From assembly GCA_041399065.1 (NCBI GenBank), contig JAWKTN010000012.1:62001-126000 (forward strand): DNA of 64,000 nucleotides, in the 5' to 3' direction. Origin of the DNA: JAGQPD01 sp020426865 (lineage in GTDB: Bacteria > Planctomycetota > Planctomycetia > Pirellulales > Pirellulaceae). Positions 52,301 through 60,788 of this stretch are shown here, piece by piece; position 1 is the first letter of the stretch, and each line of letters begins with the position of its first letter. The translations under genes were made by a program, and so were the position numbers. Below the pieces are notes generated by a model, which saw only the letters and a program-made list of their open reading frames with translations, ran no database searches and had not been told where the DNA came from.

Positions 52301-53243
52301 CGTTTTTCAATTGAACGGATCGGCGTTGGGCCAAGTTCTTCTTTCTTGCCTCCGCTTCGGTCTCGCAATGTGCCGCCGCTTTGGTCAAGGCATCGCGGGC
52401 ATTCAACAACGCCGCCGCCAATTTCGATCGCACGTTCAGCGAACGACTCAATGCGTACCATGCCACGAGTTTCCACGAAACCAGCGACAGGAGTATGGCT
52501 CCGCCGAGTACCATGGGGATCCAGATCCAATTGGTCCAGCCAAAGCGTGAACCTGCGGGATAGATTCCGCTCAGCAATGCAAAGACAAAGACCATTACGG
52601 GCCAACCATCTTGCAGAAAGCGGATCGATTTCCAGCGTCCGAGTTGGTGCATCAACTCGTGGCCCTTCTTGGTTTCAGCGACGTACTTTTCCAGGAATTC
52701 CCGACTGCCCAACTCCCAGTTGGACCGCTGTGTCATCGCCTCTAGATCCGGTGGAGCCCCCCAGGTGAACTTTCCGGACTCGGCCTCCAGCCAGACCCAC
52801 TGTTCCTCGTTGCTTTCGACGGCGCCGAGCACTTGTTGGCGCACTTCTTCCGACAATCGGACGTCGGCGTCATGTTGTTCGTCAATCTGAGCCTTCTTGT
52901 GTCGCCATGTGGCTTCGTCGACGCGTATCGATTCTTCGTAGTCTTCCGATGCTTCCTCCAGCAGCTTGGTCCGTTGTTCATCGATCTCGTCGACCTGGGT
53001 TTCAAACCGCAACTTCGCCGCTTCGAGACCACCAACGTATTGCGATTCCAGTTCGCCGGACTCGGCGTCGTACTTGTCATCGGAGTGCTTCTTGCGTGTT
53101 GCGTAGTCGGACTCGAGCCGTTCACGTTGCTGTTGGTACTGCGATTCCGTCTCCTCGATGGAGGCTTCGCGGTTGGTGACAAGCTGTGCTGAGCGAGCGA
53201 TCAATTCGCGTTGCCGGTTGGTCGAGATGCGATTGCGTGTCAT
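49317..53243 (-). CDS. FtsK/EccC-like ATPase with long coiled coils
   Basis: 1308 residues from ATG 53243; a TTG at 53261 is possible. Residues 1-200 form a charged coiled coil, two TM helices follow near 215-265 (WPVMVFVFALLSGIY, WIWIPMVLGGAILLSLVSWK), and a second coiled coil runs to about 430. Three ATPase-like domains come next: a degenerate one (about 490-660), an intact FtsK domain with Walker A LIAGKTGSGKSTLLNAL near 755 and Walker B QLLIVDEFQEFF, and a degenerate C-terminal one starting near CHVLVVGQQEE (about 1065). Tandem ATPase domains on a membrane anchor recall EccC/EssC of type VII secretion. It is the last gene of an operon with a WXG100-like protein. Confidence 0.88.
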   Translation of the reverse strand: MTRNRISTNRQRELIARSAQLVTNREASIEETESQYQQQRERLESDYATRKKHSDDKYDAESGELESQYVGGLEAAKLRFETQVDEIDEQRTKLLEEASEDYEESIRVDEATWRHKKAQIDEQHDADVRLSEEVRQQVLGAVESNEEQWVWLEAESGKFTWGAPPDLEAMTQRSNWELGSREFLEKYVAETKKGHELMHQLGRWKSIRFLQDGWPVMVFVFALLSGIYPAGSRFGWTNWIWIPMVLGGAILLSLVSWKLVAWYALSRSLNVRSKLAAALLNARDALTKAAAHCETEAEARKKNLAQRRSVQLKNADLEWERVQQELREGYDASRQRIEQRMHAEQQRVEADWDAAVRPLRDTYPPKLEMLAKQHERNSEKLKQEFEVRLDALEQQRLQSWHQLVAEWKAGMTEVAAEFSTMNRFCGEHFPAWSSESPNNSTLPHTLPALRFGDYTFSLEQFDRGIPDHPRLTLHQHQWQLPAVLTFPESPSLLIEAEGEGRRQAIRVMQNTMLRLLTSLPAGKVRFTIIDPTGLGENFSAFMHLADFDERLVSNRIWTETAHINQRLADLTEHMENVIQKYLRNEFASIQEYNEEAGEVAEPFQILVVANFPANFSDEAARRLISISSSGARCGVYTLISVDTKMDLPKNFDLADLEPPANVLIYRDTRFQWKYPQLERCPLSPETPPADSVLTSIIKAAGQRATEANRVEVPFETVVPNVDRWWTRDSRDEVLVPLGRAGATKLQYLQLGKGTSQHVLIAGKTGSGKSTLLNALITNLALHYSPNELEFFLIDFKKGVEFKPYAEHKMPHARVIAIESEREFGMSVLERLDEELRIRGDRFRACGAQSVKSFRDSQPDEPMPRQLLIVDEFQEFFVKDDNIAQEASLLLDRLVRQGRAFGIHVILGSQTLAGAYSLARSTIGQMAVRIALQCSEADAHLILSEENTAARLLSRPGEAIYNNANGLFEGNHPFQVVWMSDHDREAYLKTLRDYTNQHAGLLGGRAEVTPVVFEGNVAADPAENPTLRQLVARERSIDDPVSPRTWLGAAIAIKNPAEITFRRQSGCHVLVVGQQEEMAIGALSNMMLAISAHAQAIGQSARNAVCLLDGGTYETSRVGLSTIVRKQLAIDCAAPEAGSIASACGELAGEVRRRLENNIADAPSRFLIIYNLPRFRDLRKSEDSFGLGSFSDTPAETAADSLAYILKEGSSVGVHVVVWCDTYNNVTRWFDRQTMREFSRRVLFQMSATDSSNLMDSAAASRLGVHRAILYSDERGEFEKFRPYAVPSATWSQFVVRHASHTDHASSPD

Positions 53244-53267
53244 GTGATCATTCCCTGGCAATATAGG

Positions 53268-53513
53268 TCACACGAAAGTGTCTCGTTCATCGTCGCTGCA
53301 GGCCTTCTGCGCATCGTCCACGACTTCAACCATTTCATGGATCGCCGCCAACGTCGATTGCAGGATCGGGATCAGGGGGCTCAGGTATTTGGACTCGAAT
53401 TCGCGACATGCCTGATCGTCCCAATGCAACTTGGTTTCGGCCCACCTCTTCTGCAAATGGGTCGTTTCCTTTTGCAGTCGCCCGATGCCGCTCTGCAAAT
53501 CACAGATTCTCAC
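53268..53513 (-). CDS. Small helical protein of the FtsK/WXG100-like operon
   Basis: 81 residues starting at a GTG whose GTGA overlaps the stop of the preceding gene. The sequence is helical and charged (GRLQKETTHLQKRWAETKLH, WDDQACREFESKYLSPLI). The element HWDD resembles the W-x-D/G turn of WXG100 proteins, and the length of about 80-100 residues also fits, so it may be a second WXG100-like member. It lies 24 bases before the ATPase start. Confidence 0.7.
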   Translation of the reverse strand: MRICDLQSGIGRLQKETTHLQKRWAETKLHWDDQACREFESKYLSPLIPILQSTLAAIHEMVEVVDDAQKACSDDERDTFV

Positions 53514-54046
53514 GTTTCGTTCCTCCCGCCTCGTTCGCCGCCTCCGGACACTTCACGCCCGGAGGAATGATGCTCCGCATAGCGTTCGAGTGCAGCGACG
53601 ATGCGATCCAAGGCCGCGATGGCTTTTTGGACGTCGTTGTCGAGGTAGTGGGTAAGTTGCGAAAGCTTGCCTTGGAATTCCTCGCCATGTCGATTGATCT
53701 GGTACCGCCAACGACTGACGTCCTTAACTTTTTGTTCGGACAGGCGTTGGCGTCGGACCGCTCGTTCGACTTCCTTTTGTTCGACCAGGCATGTCTGCCG
53801 CTGGCTGCCTTGCGCCACCAATCGGCAGCGTTCCAACGCATTGCGTGCTGCGACGACCGCTCGTTCGGCACCGCGAACTTGGGCCGGCCAATACGTCGTC
53901 CGATCACTCTCCACCCAGTCGATCGCGCGCCGCAGTTCATGCAAAAGAGTATCGACAATTTTTCGAGTCGATTCTTCGTACCGCACCAGGTCCTGCCGGA
54001 ACTGCCGAATCGCGTCGATCGATGTTACACGTGCTGAACCCGTCAT
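53510..54046 (-). CDS. Coiled-coil protein of the FtsK/WXG100-like operon
   Basis: 178 residues from ATG 54046; an upstream in-frame start at 54076 is less likely. Nearly all helical, with long charged coiled-coil stretches (FRQDLVRYEESTRKIVDTLL, LVEQKEVERAVRRQRLSEQK, LTHYLDNDVQKAIAALDRIV) and a polar tail ending GGERGGRNET. No TM helix or signal peptide. LXG-type or other WXG-superfamily effectors are longer, so it is more likely a structural or substrate-handling component. It couples translationally to the 81-residue protein. Confidence 0.7.
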   Translation of the reverse strand: MTGSARVTSIDAIRQFRQDLVRYEESTRKIVDTLLHELRRAIDWVESDRTTYWPAQVRGAERAVVAARNALERCRLVAQGSQRQTCLVEQKEVERAVRRQRLSEQKVKDVSRWRYQINRHGEEFQGKLSQLTHYLDNDVQKAIAALDRIVAALERYAEHHSSGREVSGGGERGGRNET

Positions 54047-54115
54047 CTGTAGTGTGTTCCATTTCCGCCGATGCAAGCGCGATCAAAGTAGTCCGCAGCC
54101 GGCTGCGAAGCAAGA

Positions 54116-54385
54116 TCATGATTGCAGATATTCATCAATCTGATCAGCTTTGCGAACCAAGTAGGGGACGTGTCGGTCACTTAGCTCCAGAAAACGTGCC
54201 ACAATCTTGACATGTTCGTCAAACTGCTGCACGAATCGCTTGTGCTCCTGATCCCGCCAGGTCGTCCCCAACGCATTCAGCTGATTGTTGAGGCTCGACA
54301 TGCGGTCACGCAGTTCCGTATTGAACTTATGAAGACTTCGGGCAAATTGTCGGAGCTCTTCCGGGTCAACGACGGCTTGTGGCAT
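54116..54385 (-). CDS. WXG100-like protein
   Basis: 89 residues behind AAGGA. Two helices are joined by a turn: VDPEELRQFARSLHKFNTEL, then NNQLNALGTTWRDQEHKRFV. The central WRD replaces the classical W-x-G, a substitution found in WXG100-superfamily members. The second helix (QQFDEHVKIVARFLELSDRH) and a final IDEYLQS complete a hairpin of the right size. WXG100 proteins are small helical dimers exported by type VII secretion or serving as its chaperones. It is the first gene of the operon. Confidence 0.82.
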   Translation of the reverse strand: MPQAVVDPEELRQFARSLHKFNTELRDRMSSLNNQLNALGTTWRDQEHKRFVQQFDEHVKIVARFLELSDRHVPYLVRKADQIDEYLQS

Positions 54386-54543
54386 CAGTCAGTTCCTTGC
54401 GGCCAAAAATAGGTTTTGTTCCGGAGCATACGGGCTGGCAAAAGATGAGTTCATTCGCGCCAGCACGGGTCCCTTGATTGTACCGTAAGAAGCAAATTGC
54501 CCGCAAAGTTCCCGTTGATCCACCGGTTTTTTCTCTCCCAAAA

Positions 54544-55854
54544 TCACGGCGTTCGCGATTCCTCGCTCGCCGCCGTTGGCGCGATGGCCGTCGACACCAT
54601 GGCACTAAAGGTCATGGCAGGATCGTCCCGGTCAAGTAACGTACGCACGGCGACGGATATTGTTCTGGTCGGCGTTCCAGCGAAAACTTGTTCGCCATTG
54701 AGCTTGATGGTCAGCGGTTGATCAAGGTCGACGAACTCGTCGGATAGCAACACTTGCGGGTGGATGCCCTCGGGGGCATTGATCGAAAACGTCTGCCCAT
54801 CACGCGAGGCGATGATTTCCGTGCGTTGACGAACATCGGCATCCGTCAAGTTCAACCAGTAGAAGCGATGATGCGTTACATCGTCCTGGACCCATACGAT
54901 TTTCGTGGGAAAACGCTGTCGGTCATATTGCGCCATCCACTTGAGGGCCGCGGCCTCTTCGCGATTCATCCAGTGTCCACGTCCTTCGTGCAGTTGCGCA
55001 TCGTGAACGTAACCATCAGGATCCTGTCGCTGCAATTCCGCCAATTTCTCCTTCCACTGGCCCGCCACCTTGTTGCGGTCGTAGGCCGCATCCAAGGCAC
55101 CAACATGCAATGCGAACGGAAGATTCCGCAGTCCTAGCGGCGACGTTTCGTTGGGATGTCCCGCCATCATGCCGGCTGCGGCCAACTGGTCCGCCATCCG
55201 CGGTGCCAACTGATAGACACCATCACCGCCGGCAGAATATCCGGTAATGTAGACCCGATTCGGGTTCACCTCCTCGAAAACCACAAAGTCCGTAATCAGC
55301 CGCGTAAACAACTCGTCGATATGTGCCTGGTGCCACAGATTCCAGGAGTCGGTAGGGGCGCGTGGTGCGACATAGACGCCTTCATCCAGCTGGTAGAGTT
55401 TCTTCTGATTCTCCCACTGCTGGTCATTCACTCGCTTGGGGGCACCACCTCCGCCGTGCATCGAAATGAACAGGCTGCGACCAGCAGCTGGTTTGTCGCC
55501 GAAGACGGTATAGTCAAATGGCATTGACAAGTCTCCCTGCTGCAGTTGCTTGGCTTGAAATTCGGCTTGTCGTTCTTCGCGGAGTTGTTCCTTGCGTGTC
55601 TGCCACAACGCCTCGATCACGGCCCGGGCGTCATCGGCGGTGAGTGCGGTATCAGCGAAGGCTTGCGTGGCGGTCTCCGGCGTGACATTCCCTTCACGCG
55701 CCAAGTAGTTTCTCAAGTCGTTGAGGGCAGCGGCCGATGCCTGCGAGTCAATCGCGTGTGCGCTGTTTACGGCGACAGAACAAATGCAGCCAGCGCAAAA
55801 CAGCAGCGATGCGAGGTTGGCGCGTGACGCATTGTTGCTTTGAAATCGTATCAT
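54544..55854 (-). CDS. Secreted alpha/beta-hydrolase (esterase/PHB depolymerase-like)
   Basis: 436 residues from ATG 55854. A signal peptide (SLLFCAGCICSVAVNSAHA) precedes a helical segment and an alpha/beta-hydrolase domain. The core shows SLFISMHGGGGAPKRVNDQQ (oxyanion region), RVYITGYSAGGDGVYQLAPR with the GxSxG nucleophile, and HVGALDAAYDRN with the acid region; GRGHWMNREE carries the likely catalytic His. A beta-rich C-terminal domain follows. The family resembles feruloyl-esterase and PHB-depolymerase-type secreted enzymes; the substrate is unknown. Confidence 0.85.
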   Translation of the reverse strand: MIRFQSNNASRANLASLLFCAGCICSVAVNSAHAIDSQASAAALNDLRNYLAREGNVTPETATQAFADTALTADDARAVIEALWQTRKEQLREERQAEFQAKQLQQGDLSMPFDYTVFGDKPAAGRSLFISMHGGGGAPKRVNDQQWENQKKLYQLDEGVYVAPRAPTDSWNLWHQAHIDELFTRLITDFVVFEEVNPNRVYITGYSAGGDGVYQLAPRMADQLAAAGMMAGHPNETSPLGLRNLPFALHVGALDAAYDRNKVAGQWKEKLAELQRQDPDGYVHDAQLHEGRGHWMNREEAAALKWMAQYDRQRFPTKIVWVQDDVTHHRFYWLNLTDADVRQRTEIIASRDGQTFSINAPEGIHPQVLLSDEFVDLDQPLTIKLNGEQVFAGTPTRTISVAVRTLLDRDDPAMTFSAMVSTAIAPTAASEESRTP

Positions 55855-55897
55855 GGTTGCTACTCGATTTTTCCGTGAAGGTGGAGGGGAAGTCATA

Positions 55898-56536
55898 TCA
55901 GCTTTTTACCAAAACGACCGTCAGCGATCTTGGGCCGTGCGCTCCAATAACCAACGACTGTTCAATGTCAGCTGTCTTGGAGGGACCGGACATGAACAGT
56001 CCGAAACCGCGACCGGGAAAGGAAATACGTTGGTAGGCCTGGTGCATATTATCGACGAGCGCATCCGCCGCGGTCTGTGCATAAGGGACGACGACCGCTA
56101 TGTGTTGAGGGATGAAACAAATCGCTTGATGCCGCAAGTCTTCGTCACTGATCCACACCGCGCCGTTCTCCGCCACGCCGAAACGGCCCGGCACAACGGC
56201 GAAATCGAGGTGTTCCAATGCGTGGGGGTCGTCGATCGTCGCCGCATCGATGGTCGCGTCAATCATCTCGGGCACGTGCGACGCGGTGTGCCGGGCATCG
56301 ATGTTGCGAACAGTATTTTGTAAAAGCTCAGATGCTTGCGGACGCGTCTCGCACACGTGGCAGTTACCGCCCACCGACTTCAATACCGTGGAGAATTGTC
56401 CAAGTCGATCGTCGAACGTAAGCCAGGGGCCGTCACAGCCTGGGTGCTCGGCATTGGCGGGACGATTGCGGCGTACGGTCGCGAGGATCGCATCGCGGCT
56501 GGTGGGAGACGACAATTCGCGAGAATTATTTTCCAT
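55898..56536 (-). CDS. lutC: LutC-like protein (LUD domain)
   Basis: 212 residues. The LUD fold is seen in PHALEHLDFAVVPGRFGVAE then NGAVWISDEDLRHQAICFIP and QHIAVVVPYAQ; the conserved GVAENGAVW phrase is typical of LutC. With LutA and LutB it forms the L-lactate utilisation complex that oxidises L-lactate to pyruvate. Its start overlaps the end of lutB by 11 bases. Length and ends are normal. Confidence 0.88.
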   Translation of the reverse strand: MENNSRELSSPTSRDAILATVRRNRPANAEHPGCDGPWLTFDDRLGQFSTVLKSVGGNCHVCETRPQASELLQNTVRNIDARHTASHVPEMIDATIDAATIDDPHALEHLDFAVVPGRFGVAENGAVWISDEDLRHQAICFIPQHIAVVVPYAQTAADALVDNMHQAYQRISFPGRGFGLFMSGPSKTADIEQSLVIGAHGPRSLTVVLVKS

Positions 56537-57911
56537 GACGTTTCGCATGCTGCTGGCGGTACCATTGTTGAAAGGTCTGGCGTGGCGCAGGTGGCAAGTC
56601 GCGGTCGCGTCCCCACGCGTTGGCACGATTGTAGATGATGAACCGTGGTAACAACGACAGGCTCGTTCGCCCAAACCAACCTGCGACGCGGAAGAGCGTC
56701 GGGTAACGCAGGATAACGCCCAATGCCCACATGCTCCATCGCTTGCCAAGCGGCAGCAGCTTGCGCCGTGCGATTTCCTTCCGCCAGACCAACAGTTGTT
56801 CGTGCAAGTCGATTTTCACGGGGCACACGTCGGTGCATGAGCCGCACAGGCTGCAGGCGAACGGAAGATCGTGATATTTCGCGGGGTCGCGAGACGTTTC
56901 CAAAGTCGAGCCGATGGGGCCGGGGACGGTGGCGTGGTAGCTGAATCCGCCGCTACGCCGGTAGACAGGACACGTGTTGATGCAGGCGCCGCAGCGGATG
57001 CAGTGGAGCGCTCGACGATGCTTTTCATTGCCCAGCAGTTCCGTACGGCCGTTGTCGACCAGAATGATGTGCATCTTGCCGTCGCGAACGGGACCGTGGA
57101 AATGCGATGTGTAGCCGGTGATGGGCTGACCGGTGGCGGAACGGGCAAGCAGGCGGGTGAAGACGGCCAGGTCCGCCAGTTTGGGGATGAGTTTTTCAAT
57201 GCCCATGCTGGCGATATGCAATCGTGGGAGGGAGATGCCCAGGTCGGCATTTCCTTCGTTCGTGCAGACGACAATTCCACCGGTTTCGGCGATACCGAAA
57301 TTCACGCCGGACAAGCCGGCCTGTGCCGCCATGAATTTGGAACGTAGGTGTTTGCGGGCCGCTTCGGTCAAGTACGACGGGTCATCCGCTCCGGCGTCGG
57401 TTCCCAAATGTTGATGAAAGATGTTCCCGACGTCTTCCTTCTTCAGGTGAATCGCCGGCAAGACGATGTGGCTGGGAGGCTGGCGGTTCAGCTGCACAAT
57501 CCGTTCGCCCAAGTCGGTATCAACCACTTCGATGCCATTGCGTTCCAGGAACGGATTTAAATGACATTCCTCAGTTAACATTGATTTGCTTTTGACGACC
57601 TGCGAGCACTCATGCTCACGCAGTATATTGAGCACGATCTGGTTGTGTTCCGCGGCGTCGCGTGCCCAATGGACGAGGGCCCCGCGCGCAATGGCATTCT
57701 GTTCGAACTGGATGAGATACTCGTCCAGGTGCGCCATCGTATGCTGTTTGATCTGCGACGCGTGTTCTCGTAGCTTCTCCCATTCGGGAACGGCGTGAGC
57801 CATGCGGTCACGTTTCTGCCTGACGAACCAGAGCGATTCATCGTGCCAGCGTGCGCGGGCTGGATCCTGCAAAAACGATGCGGCCAGTTGTGGATGGTGC
57901 GATGCGGTCAT
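56526..57911 (-). CDS. lutB: LutB-like iron-sulfur protein
   Basis: 461 residues. The N-terminal LUD domain contains LTEECHLNPFLERNGIEVVD, then GVNFGIAETGGIVVCTNEGN. Two ferredoxin-like clusters follow: LHCIRCGACINTCPVYRRSG and FACSLCGSCTDVCPVKIDLH. The C-terminal extension contains a hydrophobic stretch. This matches LutB/LldF iron-sulfur proteins of the lactate oxidation complex. It lies between lutC and lutA on the same strand with short gaps. Confidence 0.93.
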   Translation of the reverse strand: MTASHHPQLAASFLQDPARARWHDESLWFVRQKRDRMAHAVPEWEKLREHASQIKQHTMAHLDEYLIQFEQNAIARGALVHWARDAAEHNQIVLNILREHECSQVVKSKSMLTEECHLNPFLERNGIEVVDTDLGERIVQLNRQPPSHIVLPAIHLKKEDVGNIFHQHLGTDAGADDPSYLTEAARKHLRSKFMAAQAGLSGVNFGIAETGGIVVCTNEGNADLGISLPRLHIASMGIEKLIPKLADLAVFTRLLARSATGQPITGYTSHFHGPVRDGKMHIILVDNGRTELLGNEKHRRALHCIRCGACINTCPVYRRSGGFSYHATVPGPIGSTLETSRDPAKYHDLPFACSLCGSCTDVCPVKIDLHEQLLVWRKEIARRKLLPLGKRWSMWALGVILRYPTLFRVAGWFGRTSLSLLPRFIIYNRANAWGRDRDLPPAPRQTFQQWYRQQHAKRHGK

Positions 57912-57948
57912 GCAATATTCTGTCGTGCGTTCGTATTGATGAAGCGGT

Positions 57949-58698
57949 CTAGGCGGGTACTTGATGTCCGGCGAGTATTTCGGCGACGTGCATTACCTTC
58001 AGCGGCAGTCGCTGCCGGCTAATAATGCCGTACAAATGCATGAGGCACGACATGTCAGTGGCGGTTACGATTTCAGCGCCGTGGCGCTGATGATCAGCGA
58101 GCCGATCCTTACCCATCGTGACCGAAACGTCGACTTCGCCCACAGCGAACGTGCCACCGAAACCACAGCATTCATCCTGGCGATCGAGTTCGACAAAGGT
58201 AATGTCTTGTAGCGTTTCGAGCAGTTGACGCGCCTTGTTGAATGCAGGCATTACACGTTCCGTGCAGCTACCAAGCCTCAATTCTCGCAGTCCGTGGCAA
58301 CTGTTGTGCAGACCCACACGATAGGGGAAACGGCCGGCCACGCCGTCAACCTCGAGCACGTCTACGAGGAACTCACAAAGTTCATAGGTCTTCGTTGTGA
58401 CGGCCTGCAATCGTGGGGATGGTGGCAGTATTCCCTCGTAATGCTGCCGGATCATCGCCGTGCAACTGCCCGATGGGCACACGATGTAGGGATAGTCGGC
58501 AAACGTCCGTAAGAAATGCTCAGCCACCGGCTTGGCGTCGTCCACGCAACCTGTATTGGCCATCGGTTGGCCACAACACGTCTGTTGCGGTGGATAGACC
58601 ACTTCACAGCCGTATTGTTCGAGTAATTGCAGGGTGGCGATGCCAACTTGCGGATAGAGTTGGTCGATGTAACACGGTATAAATAGTGCGACCTGCAT
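57949..58698 (-). CDS. lutA: LutA-like iron-sulfur protein
   Basis: 249 residues. Two CCG-domain motifs are complete: VVYPPQQTCCGQPMANTGCV and LDRQDECCGFGGTFAVGEV. The N-terminal VALFIPCYIDQLYPQVGIAT is the typical LutA/LldE opening. It is probably the first gene of the lutABC transcript. Iron-sulfur protein of cytoplasmic L-lactate oxidation. Confidence 0.93.
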   Translation of the reverse strand: MQVALFIPCYIDQLYPQVGIATLQLLEQYGCEVVYPPQQTCCGQPMANTGCVDDAKPVAEHFLRTFADYPYIVCPSGSCTAMIRQHYEGILPPSPRLQAVTTKTYELCEFLVDVLEVDGVAGRFPYRVGLHNSCHGLRELRLGSCTERVMPAFNKARQLLETLQDITFVELDRQDECCGFGGTFAVGEVDVSVTMGKDRLADHQRHGAEIVTATDMSCLMHLYGIISRQRLPLKVMHVAEILAGHQVPA

Positions 58699-58869
58699 GA
58701 GGGACGTCCAACAATCGTTGTGTAGTAGTCGTTACCAACTTTGGCGTCAACGTTTGGGGAATCTGTCGCTTGCGTGGGACGGTAAGCGGCAAGGATCGCT
58801 GTGGGCCACCGAGCGCGGACACAGACATGATAAAAGAATTGCCGTTATTTCTCTAGCGGCACTGGCGGA

Positions 58870-60639
58870 TTAGTTATACCGCCACATACTCAGATCCCGA
58901 TCGCTGGGCGAATCGCCGGGTTTCTTGTCATCCGGGGCATTTTCGTCAGAGTTGGAGTCGTTCGGGGCGGTCGGGTTGCCACTAGGTTCGGCGTTGGTAT
59001 CAGACGAATCCGTATCAGATGCGTCCGCTTCGGAGTCGCCATCTTCCGCCGCCGACTTTTTGCTGGCATCGCCGCCGTTGTTGGCGTTGTCGGCGTTGCC
59101 CTCCGCCGGGGGTAGCCGTTCGAGCTCAACACTAGGTGCGTACTGCAGTGTTTGGTCGTAGGCAACGTCGCCGGCAAAAGCATGTGGATGGTTCCACCCG
59201 CCGCCGAGTGCTTTGTAAAGATCGATCAGATTCGAAACGACGTTGCCTTCGCTGATGGCCAGCAGGTTTTCGGATTGCAGCAGGGATCGTTGCGAGTCGA
59301 GCACACTTTGAAAGCTCACTTTTCCTTGTGTGTACTGTTGTTCGGACAAATCAACGGCACGTTCAAACGCGGTGACTGCTTCGGCCAGGGACCCCCGTCG
59401 CTGCTTTTCGCGATCGTAGCTGACCAACGCATTGTCAACTTCCTCCGCCGCCTGCAGGACGGCAGCTTGATAGCGTGCCACCAATTGACACTGAAATGCC
59501 TCTTGGGCCTGAATGTTGCACTTGTAGCGGCCGAAGTTCAAGATATTCCATTGCACGTTCGGGCCAACGTTGGCGGCGATAGCGCGGGTCGTAAGCAAGT
59601 CGTCGAACAGACGCGAACTATACCCGAACGTTCCGATGATGCTAAATCGCGGATACAAGTCGGTCGTGGCCACGCCAACGCGCGCCGTCTGGGCCATCAG
59701 CTGTTGTTCGATGCTTCGCACATCCGGGCGGCGTCGCAAGAGGTCAGCGGGAATACCGATCGCGATCTCCGTCGGTGGGATCGGAATGGGCATGGGATTG
59801 ATCATGAAGTTGTCGACGTAACCTGGCGTGTTGCCCAAGAGGGTGCTCAAACGGTTTACGGCCAACTGATAACCGATCTCCAGCGTCGGGATATCGGCTT
59901 GAGTACTGGCGACGTTCGCCTTGGCCTGTGCTACGTCCAGCTCGCTGATCACGCCAGCGTCAAACCGTTTTTGCGTCAGTTCCAGGATCTTTTGTTGTGC
60001 TTCCAGGTTGCGATGTGCGATCTCGAGTCGCCGTTGGAACGTACGGGCGTCGACGTAGTTCGAAGCAACGTCAGAGAGTAATAACACCATCGTATCGCGG
60101 TAGTCCCAAACCGTCGCACAGATGTCGGCGTCCGCCGCTTGAATGTTACGGAAGATTCGGCCGAATACATCGATTTCCCACGCGCCGTTCAGGCCCATCG
60201 CCCACTGGTCAAAGGTTGATTTGATATTCACCGCCGAACCATCGGGGCGAAAGATCGAGAACTGGCCGCCAGTTGTCGAAATCTTTTGGAAGGTGTAGGA
60301 CGCATCCGTGTCAAATTGAGGTAGACCGTCCGCCTTGGCCACGCACCGAGTCGCTCGGGCTTGTACGATCCGCAGGCACGCCTCTCGTAGCCCCAAGTTC
60401 TGTGCGACCGCCTGGTGGATGAGGTCGTTGAGCACGGGGTCATTGAACCCGACCCACCAACCGTCCAAGTCCTCGCCCCCCTCGTGAACTCCGCTGGTCT
60501 CCAAGTGCCGATAGTTCGGCTGAACCTGACTGGCTGGGCGAAACGGATCGGGACCGACGCGACAACCCGCCGCGATCGCCGTTCCGACGACGGCAATTCC
60601 CACGATCAACATCCGTGGCTTGGCGTATTGCGTACCCAT
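58870..60639 (-). CDS. Outer-membrane efflux lipoprotein (NodT/OprM-like)
   Basis: 589 residues. The start PRMLIVGIAVVGTAIAAGC is a lipoprotein signal with Cys as lipidation site. The OMF pattern follows: WWVGFNDPVLNDLIHQAVAQ, NLGLREACLRIVQARATRC, the two repeats with GVISELDVAQAKANVASTQA, and LLRRRPDVRSIEQQLMAQTA. The last 90 residues are an acidic Ser/Asp/Asn-rich tail unusual for the family. OMF proteins are the outer-membrane channel of tripartite efflux pumps; no pump genes are adjacent in the window. Confidence 0.9.
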   Translation of the reverse strand: MGTQYAKPRMLIVGIAVVGTAIAAGCRVGPDPFRPASQVQPNYRHLETSGVHEGGEDLDGWWVGFNDPVLNDLIHQAVAQNLGLREACLRIVQARATRCVAKADGLPQFDTDASYTFQKISTTGGQFSIFRPDGSAVNIKSTFDQWAMGLNGAWEIDVFGRIFRNIQAADADICATVWDYRDTMVLLLSDVASNYVDARTFQRRLEIAHRNLEAQQKILELTQKRFDAGVISELDVAQAKANVASTQADIPTLEIGYQLAVNRLSTLLGNTPGYVDNFMINPMPIPIPPTEIAIGIPADLLRRRPDVRSIEQQLMAQTARVGVATTDLYPRFSIIGTFGYSSRLFDDLLTTRAIAANVGPNVQWNILNFGRYKCNIQAQEAFQCQLVARYQAAVLQAAEEVDNALVSYDREKQRRGSLAEAVTAFERAVDLSEQQYTQGKVSFQSVLDSQRSLLQSENLLAISEGNVVSNLIDLYKALGGGWNHPHAFAGDVAYDQTLQYAPSVELERLPPAEGNADNANNGGDASKKSAAEDGDSEADASDTDSSDTNAEPSGNPTAPNDSNSDENAPDDKKPGDSPSDRDLSMWRYN

Positions 60640-60788
60640 CTGTGTGCTCTCCGTTGGTCACCCATCACGTTACCATCGGGGTGGGGAGCTAGCGGTGCTC
60701 GCAGATTCTCGCGCAATGCAGCCCCCTTTGCCGACTGTAAGGCTTCTTCGGCAAAGCGCGAGCAGAAGGGTAAATCTTTCTTTGCGGG

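Noticed and set aside
58870..60639. A complete efflux pump operon
   Set aside because: Only the outer-membrane factor is present; no RND or membrane-fusion gene lies next to it in the window.
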